A stretch of DNA of 64,000 nt, taken from positions 3,162,001-3,226,000 of the forward strand of contig NZ_CP040709.1 in the NCBI RefSeq assembly GCF_005952805.1, written 5' to 3'. How positions within the stretch are numbered: the stretch's first letter is position 1; each line of letters opens with the position of its first letter. Below are positions 46,259-55,438 of this stretch, in pieces. The notes beneath the pieces are model-generated. The model searched no databases. It was not told the DNA's origin and saw only the letters and a program-made list of their open reading frames with translations. The position numbers and the translations under genes are program-made. The stretch comes from Inhella inkyongensis. GTDB lineage: Bacteria; Pseudomonadota; Gammaproteobacteria; Burkholderiales; Burkholderiaceae_C.

Positions 46259-47304
46259 GCCTGCAGCTTCCAGTTCAAGGTGTCGCCGGCACGAAGCGGT
46301 TTGATGAGGGCGTCGCCAAAGGGCAGGGTCTCGGGCAGGGTCTGGGCCTCGCGCTTGAGAACCACGGTGCCGGTGTTGCGCGGCAGGCCGTAGAAGTCCG
46401 GACCGTGGAAGCTGGCAAAGGCCTCCAGTTTGTCCAGCGCGCCCATCGCCTCGAAGGCCTCGGCGTACAGCTCCAGCGCAGCCGGCGCGGTGAAGCAACC
46501 GGCGCCGCAAACGCTGTTCTCCTTCAGCTGCGCGGCATGCGGTGCGCTATCGGTGCCCAGGAAAAACTTGGGACTGCCGCTGGTGGCGGCTTTCAGCAAG
46601 GCCTGGCGATGAACCTCGCGCTTGAGCACCGGCAGGCAGTAAAAGTGCGGCCTCAAGCCCCCGGTAAACAGCGCATTGCGGTTGTAAAGCAGGTGCTGCG
46701 GCGTGAGCGTGGCGGCGGTGAAGCGGTCACTACCCATCACATACTGCGCGGCCTCGGCCGTGGTGATGTGCTCGAACACCACCTTGAGCTCGGGGAAGTC
46801 GGCGCGCAGCGGCTGCATCACGCGGTCGATGAAGACCGCCTCGCGATCAAACACATCGATCTCGCCGTCGGTCACTTCACCGTGCACCAGCAGCAAGAGG
46901 CCCTCGCGCTGCAGGGCTTCCAGCACCTTGTAGGTCTTGCGGATGTCGGTCACGCCGGCATCACTGTTGGTGGTGGCACCGGCCGGATAGAGCTTGACCG
47001 CCACCACGCCGGCATCACGAGCCGCGCGAATTTCGTCGGGCGCTGTGTTGTCGGTAAGGTAGAGCGTCATCAACGGCTGGAAGTCCGCCCCCGGCCCCTC
47101 CTTGGGGCGCGCGGCCAGGATGCGTTCGCGATACGCCGCCGCCTGGGCCGCCGTGGTGATGGGCGGACGCAGATTGGGCATGACGATGGCGCGTGCGAAC
47201 TGGCGCGCGGTGTGCGGCAGCACGGCCTGCAAGGCAGCACCATCGCGCAGGTGCAGATGCCAATCGTCGGGACGGGTCAGGGTGAGGGAGGCGGGGGCGT
47301 TCAT
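46255..47304 (-). CDS. pyrC: Dihydroorotase PyrC
   Basis: PyrC closes N-carbamoyl-aspartate to dihydroorotate in pyrimidine synthesis. The 349-residue type II enzyme shows the first zinc ligands in [11 protein letters not shown], the carboxylated Lys in [14 protein letters not shown], further His in LLVHGEVTD and [10 protein letters not shown], and the Asp in [11 protein letters not shown] chose ATG 47304 (MNAPASLTL); an in-frame start at 47337 would run into the divergent rhodanese leader. First gene of the overlapping run that continues to the FHA-like protein. Confidence 0.96.
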   Translation of the reverse strand: MNAPASLTLTRPDDWHLHLRDGAALQAVLPHTARQFARAIVMPNLRPPITTAAQAAAYRERILAARPKEGPGADFQPLMTLYLTDNTAPDEIRAARDAGVVAVKLYPAGATTNSDAGVTDIRKTYKVLEALQREGLLLLVHGEVTDGEIDVFDREAVFIDRVMQPLRADFPELKVVFEHITTAEAAQYVMGSDRFTAATLTPQHLLYNRNALFTGGLRPHFYCLPVLKREVHRQALLKAATSGSPKFFLGTDSAPHAAQLKENSVCGAGCFTAPAALELYAEAFEAMGALDKLEAFASFHGPDFYGLPRNTGTVVLKREAQTLPETLPFGDALIKPLRAGDTLNWKLQA

Positions 47305-47335
47305 GCGCGCATTGTCGCGGCCGCACAATGCCGCC

Positions 47336-47731
47336 ATGCAGCGTCGAACCTATCTTCAAGTGCTGGCCGCCGGCGTCGTATTGGCAAGCCATCCCGTGCG
47401 CGCGCAAGAGCGCGAGTCCGTCACCTTGGAAGAGGCCCGCAGTGCGCTGGCCGCCGGGCGGCGCCTGGTGGATGTGCGCGAGGCCGAGGAGCATGCGGGC
47501 GGCGTAGCCCCCGGCGCCCAACGCCTGCCCATGAGCCAATTGGCACAGCGCCTGCCCGAACTGGGCAGCGCCAAGGACGAGCCCCTGCTGCTGATCTGCC
47601 GAACACAGAACCGATCCCGTGCCACGGCCAAGCGACTGCGCGAAATGGGCTACACCCGGGTGCAGTTCGTCGAAGGCGGCATGCAAGGCTGGCAGGCGCG
47701 CGGCTGGCCCATGCAACAGCCGAGCGACTAA
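47336..47731 (+). CDS. Periplasmic rhodanese-like sulfurtransferase
   Basis: A 131-residue protein with an N-terminal export signal ([21 protein letters not shown]) and a single rhodanese domain. [15 protein letters not shown] is the entry motif, and the catalytic Cys is in [13 protein letters not shown]. Members move sulfane sulfur between thiols or cyanide. The start is ATG 47336; the reading frame is open upstream but antisense to pyrC. It is divergent from pyrC by about 30 bases and overlaps the convergent kinase stop by four bases. Confidence 0.86.
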   Translation: MQRRTYLQVLAAGVVLASHPVRAQERESVTLEEARSALAAGRRLVDVREAEEHAGGVAPGAQRLPMSQLAQRLPELGSAKDEPLLLICRTQNRSRATAKRLREMGYTRVQFVEGGMQGWQARGWPMQQPSD

Positions 47732-50700
47732 GGCGCCTCCACAGGCAGGATCAACTCAAAGCGGCAGCCCTGTCCCGGGCTGCTGTGGACCGTGATGACC
47801 CCGCCCAAGCGCTGCACCACCAGGTTGTGGGAGATGTGCAGGCCCAGTCCAGTGCCACCCTGCCCGCGGCGCGTGGTGAAAAAGGGGTCGAACAGACGCG
47901 CCAAGTGCTCGGCCGCCACGCCGCGGCCGTTGTCGATGACATTCAACAGCACCCGCTCACCCAGGGCCTTGGCCTCGATGCGCAGCCGCCCGGCTTGCTC
48001 GGGCTCAAAGGCATGCAGCAGCGCGTTCTGGATCAGATTGCCCACCACCTGCCCCAAGGCACCGGGGTAGCTGTTCATCCACAGCTCGGGTTCGACCTCG
48101 ATCTGCAACTCGATGGGCCGGCGCTTCCAGCTCGGCCGCAGGCTTTCGATCAAATCACCCAGATAGGCGCCGAGCTCAAAGCGGCGCCGCTCGTCGCTGG
48201 TGCGATCGACCGAGACCTCCTTGAAGTGCGTGATGAGATCGGCCGCGCGCCGCAGATTGAGTGCCAACACTTCGCTGCTGCGCTGCGCATCGTCAAGGAA
48301 GTTCGCCAAGCTGGACCGCGCCATACGACCCGACTCGAACTGAGCACGCAGGGCCTCCACGCTTTCGCCCAGATGTGAATTGGCCGTCACGGCAATGCCC
48401 AGCGGCGTGTTCACCTCGTGGGCCACGCCAGCCACCAACTGTCCCAGCGATGCCAGCTTGGCGTGCTCCACCAGCTGCTCCTGGGTGCTGCGCAACTCGG
48501 CCAAGGTGTGGTCAGCGGCCGAACGTGCCATCTCGGCCTGGGCCTGGGCACTGCGCAATTGCTCAAACGCCTGGGCATTGCCGATGGCAATGGCGGCATA
48601 GGCCGTCAGGCTGCGAAACACCTCCAACTCCTGCGGTCCGTAGGCCTGCGGCCGCCGGCTCTGCAGGGTGACGATGCCGATACGCCGCTCGTTGAGCAGC
48701 AGGGGCCGGAACACCAGCGATCGCATGGGAGCGCCCACAGTCACACCGGCCACTTCGGGGGCGCACAAGCTCTGCTCTTCGTCCAGCACCTCCAATTCAC
48801 CGACCTCGCGGAAAGCCCGCGCAGACAGCGACAGCGGGTCGTCCAAGGCCACCGTGTCGCCCTGGGTCAGGTTGCCCTCGAAGTAATAGACGAAGCGCAG
48901 CAGCCCGGCCGGTTCGTCCAACAGGGCCAGCCCGAAGGCATCCAGGGGCACCAGCCGCTCCAGCTGGCGATGCAGCAGCGCGCAGATGGACTGCGGGTCC
49001 AACTGGGCCGTCAAGGCCTTGCCGGTATCGCCCAGCAGGCGCAGGGTTTGGGCACTGCGCGCCAAAGTCTCATTGGCCTGCGAGAGCTCTTGGGTCCGAT
49101 GGCGAACCTGCGCCTCCAAGGTTTGCTGGCGCTGACGCAGCAGCCGGGTGCGCCCGTGCAACCACAGCAGCACCAGGGCCGCAATGGCCAACACCAAGCT
49201 CAGGCGGGCCCACCAAGTTTGGGTCCAGGCGGGCTGCTGCTCCATCACCAGGTCCAAGCCCTGCCAGCGCCCATCCGGACCGCGCGCCTGCACCTGCAAG
49301 GTGTAGCGCCCCGGGCTCAGTTGCCCGAACGCGGCCAAGCGCCGCGAGGCGTCGGTTTCGGTCCACTCCTCGCTCAAGCCCTGCAGCCGATAGCGGTAGC
49401 GCTGCCGCTCGGCCGCTGCATAGTCCAGGGCCGCAAATTCCACCTGCAGGCCCTGTCGATTGGGGCTCAGCTTCAGCGTCGCCCCCCCAGTGGGAATGGG
49501 CTGAGGCTGCCCATCGATGCGCAGGTCGGTCAGGACCAAGGGCGGCACGGGGGCCGCTCCGGCTGGGCTCGAGGAGCGCAGCACCACCAGCCCCCCTCCA
49601 CCCCCGAAGATCAGCTCATCGTCCGTTGTGCGAACGGCCGAGTCGATCCAAAAGCTGCGCACGGCCACGCCCTCGGCCAGGCCCAGGACGCGCGGCTCCG
49701 GGTGGCCATTGACCTTGGGATCCAGGCTAAAGAGCCCATCGGCGCTGCTGCCCCACAGGCGCCCCTGGGAATCACTCAGCAAGCTGCCGATGTTGTCGTG
49801 CGGCAGACCGCGCTTGCGCGTCCAGGTCACGAAACGTCCCTCGGCCTCGCGGTCCAGGCGGCACAGACCGCCCCCCAGAGTGCCCACCCACAGCCGGCCA
49901 CTGCCATCCTGGTGCAAGGTGGAGACCGGCCCGGGGCACAAGCTCTCGGGCCGACCGGCATCGTGGGCAAAGCGGATGAAGCGGGCATCGCCCAACCAGC
50001 GCCGCAGGCCCCCATCGGCGCCAATCCAGAGGCGCTGCGCGTCATCGCGATAGAGCACATTGACGTCATCGGACAACCACAGCAGGCGCTCGGGCGGCGC
50101 TTCGGGAGGCGCCTTCCAGCCACCGGATTCGCGCCGCAGCAGACCGCGCGAGCCGGCCACCCACAGGCCGGTGGCGTCGGCCAGCAGGGCATTGACGCGG
50201 GTGTGCCACAGCCCCTCGGCTTGCTCCACCCGCTCGGCCAGGCGACGGCGCCAATCCACGCGGTACAGACCCTGCAGGGTGCCGACCCAGAGTTCCTCGC
50301 CCAGCCAAGCGCTTGCCAACACCCGCAGGCCATCGAGTGGCGGCGCGTCACCCAAGGTCCGAAAGTTCAGGATCTCCAGCCGAGCCCAGCCCCCGGCAGG
50401 GGTGTGCAGCAAGCCCAGGCCGCTGCTCCCATAGCCCAGCAACCAGGACCAGCGATCCGGCCCTGCGCCCACATGCAACACATTGCGATCCGGCAAGCCG
50501 GTTCCGGGGCGGGGCGAGGCCAGCACATTCACCACATGGCGGGTACGCGGGTCGTAGCGGTCCACACCCTGATCCCCGCCGATCCAGATCAAACCACTCT
50601 GGTCGCGCATCAGCACCCGCACGCCGTCCGAGCTCAAGCTGGTGGGGAGGAAGGGGTCGTGACGAATGGAGCCCCCGGCCGGTGCCGGCCAACGGGCCAG

Positions 50701-51567
50701 ACCCTGGCCATAGACGCCTGCCCAGAGTTGCTCCTCATCGATCTGCAAAAGACTTTGCACCGGGCGGCCGCCCAACTGCGGATGCTCGGGGGCCCAGACC
50801 CGCACTTCCTGGCCGTCGCTGCGCACCCGGCTTAGCCCCAGGGACACACTGCCCACCCAGAGTTGCCCCTGCTCACCCGGCGCCAGCGCCTGCACGCCAC
50901 GGGCCTGCCCCACCGGCACCAACTCGCGGCCCCGCAGACGCCACAGGCCCTGGGAGCCGCCAACCCAAAGCACGCCATCGGCCGCCACCCGCAGCACCTG
51001 GATGCTGCCCTGTGGCCGTGCCCACAACTGCAACTGGCCGCGCTGCCAGCGCTGCAGGCCGAGCTCGCTGGCCACCCACAGGGTGTCGCTGCCATCGGCT
51101 GGCGCGGCCAGGGCCAGGATCTTGGCCGCCAGGGCCACACGCTCAAAGCGGTCCTGATCGGGCCGATAGCGCAACAGACCGGCGCTGCGCGTGCCCACCC
51201 AAAGCTGCCCTTGCCCATCCATCTGCAGCGCCTGCACATAGGGATCGCGCTGGGCGCCCTCGCCCAGCGGATAGGTGCGCAGGCGATGCCCATCAAAGCG
51301 CGCCAACCCACCCTGTGTGCCAATCCACACAAAGCCCTGCGCATCCTGAGCCAGCGCGGTGACGATGGGGTGCGGCAGGCCGTCATCAAAACCCAGGCGG
51401 CGGAAATGCGGCCGATCCAGCGCCGACCAGTCGGGCGCGGCGTGCAAGGGCTGGACCCAGGCACAAAAACCGACGCACAGCACCCAAAACGGGCCGACCA
51501 GCATGCGGCGGCCCAGGCTGCCTAGCGCCCTACGCCATCCGCCTAGCTGCACCACCCCCAGCCCCAT
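47728..51567 (-). CDS. Large propeller-type sensor histidine kinase with GAF domain
   Basis: A 1279-residue membrane sensor. After a signal/anchor segment, residues about 60-740 form a two-bladed-propeller sensor made of repeats like GFVWIGTQGGLARFDG and RLWVGTLGGGLCRLD. A Y_Y_Y-type domain follows (near LQVEFAALDYAAAERQRYRYRL), then a membrane helix (LSLVLAIAALVLLWLHG), a coiled coil, a GAF domain and the kinase core. The H-box is GVAHEVNTPLGIAVT and the ATP boxes are NLIQNALLHAF, DNGRGV and GGTGLGL. There is no receiver domain. ATG 51567 has AAGGAG five bases upstream. No response regulator lies beside it. Confidence 0.9.
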   Translation of the reverse strand: MGLGVVQLGGWRRALGSLGRRMLVGPFWVLCVGFCAWVQPLHAAPDWSALDRPHFRRLGFDDGLPHPIVTALAQDAQGFVWIGTQGGLARFDGHRLRTYPLGEGAQRDPYVQALQMDGQGQLWVGTRSAGLLRYRPDQDRFERVALAAKILALAAPADGSDTLWVASELGLQRWQRGQLQLWARPQGSIQVLRVAADGVLWVGGSQGLWRLRGRELVPVGQARGVQALAPGEQGQLWVGSVSLGLSRVRSDGQEVRVWAPEHPQLGGRPVQSLLQIDEEQLWAGVYGQGLARWPAPAGGSIRHDPFLPTSLSSDGVRVLMRDQSGLIWIGGDQGVDRYDPRTRHVVNVLASPRPGTGLPDRNVLHVGAGPDRWSWLLGYGSSGLGLLHTPAGGWARLEILNFRTLGDAPPLDGLRVLASAWLGEELWVGTLQGLYRVDWRRRLAERVEQAEGLWHTRVNALLADATGLWVAGSRGLLRRESGGWKAPPEAPPERLLWLSDDVNVLYRDDAQRLWIGADGGLRRWLGDARFIRFAHDAGRPESLCPGPVSTLHQDGSGRLWVGTLGGGLCRLDREAEGRFVTWTRKRGLPHDNIGSLLSDSQGRLWGSSADGLFSLDPKVNGHPEPRVLGLAEGVAVRSFWIDSAVRTTDDELIFGGGGGLVVLRSSSPAGAAPVPPLVLTDLRIDGQPQPIPTGGATLKLSPNRQGLQVEFAALDYAAAERQRYRYRLQGLSEEWTETDASRRLAAFGQLSPGRYTLQVQARGPDGRWQGLDLVMEQQPAWTQTWWARLSLVLAIAALVLLWLHGRTRLLRQRQQTLEAQVRHRTQELSQANETLARSAQTLRLLGDTGKALTAQLDPQSICALLHRQLERLVPLDAFGLALLDEPAGLLRFVYYFEGNLTQGDTVALDDPLSLSARAFREVGELEVLDEEQSLCAPEVAGVTVGAPMRSLVFRPLLLNERRIGIVTLQSRRPQAYGPQELEVFRSLTAYAAIAIGNAQAFEQLRSAQAQAEMARSAADHTLAELRSTQEQLVEHAKLASLGQLVAGVAHEVNTPLGIAVTANSHLGESVEALRAQFESGRMARSSLANFLDDAQRSSEVLALNLRRAADLITHFKEVSVDRTSDERRRFELGAYLGDLIESLRPSWKRRPIELQIEVEPELWMNSYPGALGQVVGNLIQNALLHAFEPEQAGRLRIEAKALGERVLLNVIDNGRGVAAEHLARLFDPFFTTRRGQGGTGLGLHISHNLVVQRLGGVITVHSSPGQGCRFELILPVEAP

Positions 51568-51657
51568 GCCGACTCCTTGTCCCGGCCCCGAGTGTGGCCC
51601 GCAAAGGCCAAGGCGCAATCAGGTGAAGTCGGGTGAGACGTCCAATCTGTGCAGTTT

Positions 51658-52392
51658 TCAGTGCTGCAAGATCTTGGAGAGGAAGTCTTTGGCGCGCAGG
51701 CTGCGCGCCTCGGGGTGACCAAAGAAGTCGTCTTTGCTGCAATCCTCGACGATGCGGCCGGCGTCCATGAAGATCACCCGGTGACTGACCTTCTTGGCAA
51801 AGCCCATCTCGTGCGTCACGCACATCATGGTCATGCCCTCATGGGCCAGTTGCACCATCACATCCAGCACCTCGCCGACCATTTCAGGATCCAGGGCCGA
51901 GGTGGGTTCGTCAAACAGCATGGCAATCGGGTCCATCGAGAGCGCCCGGGCGATGGCCACGCGCTGCTGCTGCCCGCCGCTGAGTTGCCCAGGGAATTTG
52001 TCCTTGTGCGCCAGCAGGCCCACTCGGTCCAACATCTTGAGGCCGCGCTGCATTGCCTCGTCCTTGGGCCGGCCCAGTACCTTGATCTGCGCCAGCGTCA
52101 GGTTCTCGGTCACCGACAGATGGGGAAACAGCTCGAAGTTCTGAAACACCATGCCCACCCGAGAACGCAGGCGCGGCAGGTTGGTGCCCGCCGCCGTGAT
52201 GGACTGGCCATCGACGCGGATATCGCCCTGCTGGATGGGCTCCAGCGCATTGACCGTCTTGATCAGGGTGCTCTTGCCCGAGCCCGATGGGCCACAGACC
52301 ACCACCACTTCGCCCTTCTTGATGGAAGTGCTGCAGTCGGTCAGCACCTGGAAATTGCCGTACCACTTGCTGACGTTTTGGATGTCGATCAT
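51658..52392 (-). CDS. gltL: Glutamate/aspartate-type ABC importer ATPase
   Basis: A 244-residue ATPase of the polar amino acid importer group. Walker A is GPSGSGKST, the signature [15 protein letters not shown] and Walker [15 protein letters not shown]. It powers the permeases encoded just upstream and takes up the amino acid delivered by the GltI-type binding protein. Eight bases separate it from gltK. It is the last gene of the operon, with a 90-base gap before the propeller kinase gene. Confidence 0.92.
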   Translation of the reverse strand: MIDIQNVSKWYGNFQVLTDCSTSIKKGEVVVVCGPSGSGKSTLIKTVNALEPIQQGDIRVDGQSITAAGTNLPRLRSRVGMVFQNFELFPHLSVTENLTLAQIKVLGRPKDEAMQRGLKMLDRVGLLAHKDKFPGQLSGGQQQRVAIARALSMDPIAMLFDEPTSALDPEMVGEVLDVMVQLAHEGMTMMCVTHEMGFAKKVSHRVIFMDAGRIVEDCSKDDFFGHPEARSLRAKDFLSKILQH

Positions 52393-52400
52393 GGGAACCT

Positions 52401-53063
52401 CTAGCGAATGATGGCGATGCGCGACTGCAGCTTTTTGACCGCCATCGACAGGCTGAAACAGATCACGAAATAGATGCCGGCCGCCAGCAGATAGGCCTCC
52501 ACCGGGCGATTGAAGTTGCGCCCGGCCACCTCGAAACCCTTGAGCAAGTCGTAGGCGCCGATGGCGTAAACCAGCGAGGTGTCCTGGAACAGGATGATGG
52601 TTTGTGTGAGCAGCACCGGCAACATATTGCGAAAGGCCTGCGGCAGCACCACCAGACGCATGGATTGGCCATAGTCCATGCCCAAGGCCTGGGCGGCATG
52701 GCCCTGGCCCTTGGGCACCGACTGGATGCCGGCGCGCATGATCTCGGCGAAGTAGGCCGCCTCAAAGAGCGTGAAGGTGATGTAGGCCGAGAGCTCAGCG
52801 CTGATGGGCCCGGTCAGGAAGGGCACCAGCAGGAAGAACCACAGGATCACCATCACCAGCGGGATGGAGCGCATCAGGTTCACATAGGCCGCTGCAGGTG
52901 CAGCCAGCCAAGTCTTGCCAGATAGACGCATCAAGGCCAGCACGGTGCCCAGCAGGATGCCGCCCACGGTCGCCACCAGGGTGAGCATGACCGAAAAGAT
53001 CAACCCTTTGAGGACAAAGGCGCGCAGGAATTCGGCGCTCAGGAAGGAATAGTCCAGATTCAT
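52401..53063 (-). CDS. gltK: Amino-acid ABC importer permease GltK-like
   Basis: A 220-residue permease with five or six membrane segments and the HisMQ-type family motif region around [12 protein letters not shown] and [23 protein letters not shown] 53063 (MNLDYSF) is chosen; the frame stays open into the 73-base repeat-bearing spacer, but that part is not conserved. It forms a heterodimer with GltJ. Confidence 0.92.
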   Translation of the reverse strand: MNLDYSFLSAEFLRAFVLKGLIFSVMLTLVATVGGILLGTVLALMRLSGKTWLAAPAAAYVNLMRSIPLVMVILWFFLLVPFLTGPISAELSAYITFTLFEAAYFAEIMRAGIQSVPKGQGHAAQALGMDYGQSMRLVVLPQAFRNMLPVLLTQTIILFQDTSLVYAIGAYDLLKGFEVAGRNFNRPVEAYLLAAGIYFVICFSLSMAVKKLQSRIAIIR

Positions 53064-53136
53064 GGCAGCAGCCCCCAGGTCGCTTCGCGCCCGCCCCCCA
53101 AGGGGGTTTCGCGTCTTCGGAACGGCCGTGCGACGC
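53064..53136. repeat. C-tract palindromic repeat between gltJ and gltK
   Basis: Reading in the operon direction, CGCGAAACCCCCTTGGGGGG and a following CGCGAAGCGACC segment form GC-rich hairpins that fill the spacer. The design matches the repeats near 3024 and 31439. It was probably inserted into a short operon spacer and may affect message stability. Confidence 0.55.
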
Positions 53137-53877
53137 TCATTTCGCGACCCCGGCCACACCCGGCACCCGCACCGCCCGCTCCAGCAGGCTGGCCACCAGA
53201 TAGACCGAGAAGGCGCTGATGAAATAGGCCACGGTCACCATGGCATAGACCTCGGTCGGCCGCGAGGTTTCCTCACCCGCCTGGCGTGCGAACTGGGTCA
53301 GCTCCAGCACCGAAAGCGCAAAGGCCACCGAACTGTTCTTGACGATGCTCATGCCCTCGCTGGTGAGCGGCGGAATCACCACCCGAAAGGCCACCGGCAG
53401 CAGCACATAGCGATAGGTCTGCACCCGGGTGAGGCCCATGGCCAGACCGGCATAGGTCTGACCCTTGGGAATGCTCTGGATGCCGGCGCGCACCTGCTCG
53501 GAAATGCGCGCCGAGGTGAAGAAGCCCAGGCCGATGGCGGCCACCACCCAACTGGGCAGAGACTTGAGCACAGGCAGAAACTCGGGGGCCACGAAGTACC
53601 AGAGGAAGAGCTGGACGATCAGCGGCATGTTGCGGAACAGCTCGGTCCAGGCATTGCCCAGCATCACCAGGGGCTTGCTGGGCGTGGTGCGCAGCACGCC
53701 CATCAGACTGCCCAGCAGCAGGGCAATGACCAAGCCCACGGCGCTCACCGCCAGGGTCCAGCCCCAGGCGGTGATCAGCCAATCCAGATAAGTCTGGCCG
53801 CCATTGCTGCCAAAGCAGGCGCCCACGGTGCCATCCACCGTGTCCTTGCACCACAACTCGCGCCATTCAAATGCCAT
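53137..53877 (-). CDS. gltJ: Amino-acid ABC importer permease GltJ-like
   Basis: A 246-residue permease with a short N-terminal extension (WCKDTVDGTVGACFGSNGGQ) before the first helix, then about five helices. The inner-loop motif with conserved Gly is VRAGIQSIPKGQTYAGLAMG. GltJ and GltK form the channel. It is separated from gltI by the 496-bp repeat element, so its expression relative to the binding protein may be set by that structure. Confidence 0.92.
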   Translation of the reverse strand: MAFEWRELWCKDTVDGTVGACFGSNGGQTYLDWLITAWGWTLAVSAVGLVIALLLGSLMGVLRTTPSKPLVMLGNAWTELFRNMPLIVQLFLWYFVAPEFLPVLKSLPSWVVAAIGLGFFTSARISEQVRAGIQSIPKGQTYAGLAMGLTRVQTYRYVLLPVAFRVVIPPLTSEGMSIVKNSSVAFALSVLELTQFARQAGEETSRPTEVYAMVTVAYFISAFSVYLVASLLERAVRVPGVAGVAK

Positions 53878-53910
53878 GGGTTGGCTCCAGTTCGATCATG
53901 CCGTTCGGGC

Positions 53911-54406
53911 CGGAAGAGCCCGCCGGGATTTCGGCCCGGCGGCCGACCTACTCTCTTCGCTTCGCCGAAGAAAGTAGGCAAAGAAGGGCGACCCCGATGC
54001 GCAGCCCCAGCCTACGGCTGGGGTCCCCACCGCCAGCGCCTGAGGCGCTGTGCTTCTCGGCAGCGCATAGGGGACCCCAGGAATCGGCGCCGCCCGTCGA
54101 AGTCCGGGCTGTTCGGCTGTTGGCTGTTCGGGGGTCCCCCTATGCCAAGCCGAGCAGCGCAAGGGCTTGGGGGAGCGCGCGTAGCGCGCCACAACAACAT
54201 ACTCGGCGCGGCCGTTCAAACGCAGTGAGCGCAGCGAACGGAGTGCGTTCCGCGCCGTCCCCAAGACCTGAGCAGCGCAGGGAACCGATCGCCGCAGGCG
54301 AGCGGCGCCGGCATCGGGGGTCGCCTTTCTCTTTCCCCCTTTCTCTTTGGCGAAGCAAAGAGAAAGGGGTCGGGGTGTGGGGTTGAAGACCCCACGGGCT
54401 CTTCCG
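53911..54406. repeat. Complex inverted-repeat element between gltI and gltJ (about 496 bp)
   Basis: This fills most of the 548-base stretch 53878-54425, which has no gene. The ends are perfect 12-bp inverted repeats, CGGAAGAGCCCG (53911-53922) and CGGGCTCTTCCG (54395-54406). Inside each end the same order recurs in mirror image: a small hairpin, the word CGACC, a second hairpin built on GCTTCGCC, and GGCGACCCC(C)GATG (53987-53999 and 54312-54325). The centre holds further GC-rich palindromes. No transposase is encoded and no flanking duplication is obvious. Similar long palindromic repeats are common in Burkholderiales and Xanthomonadales genomes (general knowledge). Confidence 0.8.
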
Positions 54407-54425
54407 AGCACAGCCAAGATTCCGA

Positions 54426-55325
54426 CTACTTCTTGGCGTAGCTTTCCATCGGGTTGTCATTGGGCGCCGCCCAAGCCGCCTTGGTCGCCTCGCTGGCCGC
54501 CAGGCCGATGCGCGAGTTGGTCGGCGGAATGGGCTGCATGAACCACTTGTCGTAGAGCTTGGCGATCTCGCCGCTCTTCATCATGGCCTTGAGCACGTCG
54601 TCCACGGCCTTCTTGAAGGCCGGGTCGTCCTTGCGCATCATGATGGCGATGGGCTCCACCGAGAGCACCTCACCGACGATACGGAAGTCGCTCGGGGCTT
54701 TGCTCTTGGCGATGTTGCCGGCCAGGATGGAGCCGTCCATCACGAAGGCATCGGCGCGGCCGCTCTCCAGCAGCAGGAAGCTGTCGGCGTGGTCCTTGCC
54801 AAAGATCTCTTTGAAATCCACCCCGGTGGCGCGCTCGTGCTTGCGCAGGGTCTGCACACTGGTGGTGCCGGTGGTGGTGGCCACCGTCTTGCCGTTGAGT
54901 TGGTTGATGCTGGTGATGCCCGACTTGGCCTTCACCGCAATGCGCACCTCTTCCACATAAGTGGTGACCGCAAAGGCCACGTCCTTCTGGCGCGTCAGGT
55001 TGTTGGTGGTGGAGCCGCACTCAATGTCGACGTTGCCGTTTTGCACCAGCGGAATGCGGTTCTGCGAGGTGACCGGCTGATAGCGCACCGCGAAGTCCGT
55101 CATGCCCAACTGCTTGCGCAAGGTCTTGAGCACGGCGTCGCAAATCTCGACGTGGTAGCCGGTGTACTTGCCATCGCCCAGGGTGTAGGAGAGCGCCCCC
55201 GAGGACTCGCGCACCCCCATCGTGACGCTGCCGCTGTCCTTGATCTTCTTGAGCGTGTCGGCCTGGGCCATCGAAACCGCAGCCAAGGCCAGCGTGACCA
55301 CGCCAAGTTGGAACCATTGCTTCAT
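54426..55325 (-). CDS. gltI: Glutamate/aspartate-type periplasmic binding protein GltI-like
   Basis: A 299-residue solute-binding protein with signal peptide MKQWFQLGVVTLALAAVSMAQA. The mature part starts DTLKKIKDSGSVTMGVRESS and contains GYHVEICDAVL, RIPLVQNGNVDIECGSTTN and VAFAVTTYVEEVRIAVK, all typical of the GltI branch. ATG 55325 has AGGAG five bases upstream. It would capture acidic amino acids for GltJKL. It is preceded on the same strand by a LysR gene and followed by the 496-bp repeat element. Confidence 0.93.
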   Translation of the reverse strand: MKQWFQLGVVTLALAAVSMAQADTLKKIKDSGSVTMGVRESSGALSYTLGDGKYTGYHVEICDAVLKTLRKQLGMTDFAVRYQPVTSQNRIPLVQNGNVDIECGSTTNNLTRQKDVAFAVTTYVEEVRIAVKAKSGITSINQLNGKTVATTTGTTSVQTLRKHERATGVDFKEIFGKDHADSFLLLESGRADAFVMDGSILAGNIAKSKAPSDFRIVGEVLSVEPIAIMMRKDDPAFKKAVDDVLKAMMKSGEIAKLYDKWFMQPIPPTNSRIGLAASEATKAAWAAPNDNPMESYAKK

Positions 55326-55438
55326 AACAACTCCTGAATCCAGATAGGGGGAAGGAATCCCGCAACGATAGCGCCCGCCACCCCGGCTGCCCCGTGCCCC
55401 CGGGTTTGTCAGGGGGCGAACTGCCGCACTTTCGGGGC

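Noticed and set aside
48418..50835. 805-codon plus-strand open frame opposite the propeller kinase
   Set aside because: Composition is His/Gln/Pro-rich with no domain, and the opposite strand carries intact kinase motifs.
53896..54541. Several 60-170-codon frames in the gltI-gltJ spacer
   Set aside because: They are all created by the palindromic repeat element, differ on each strand and have no ribosome-binding sites or family similarity.
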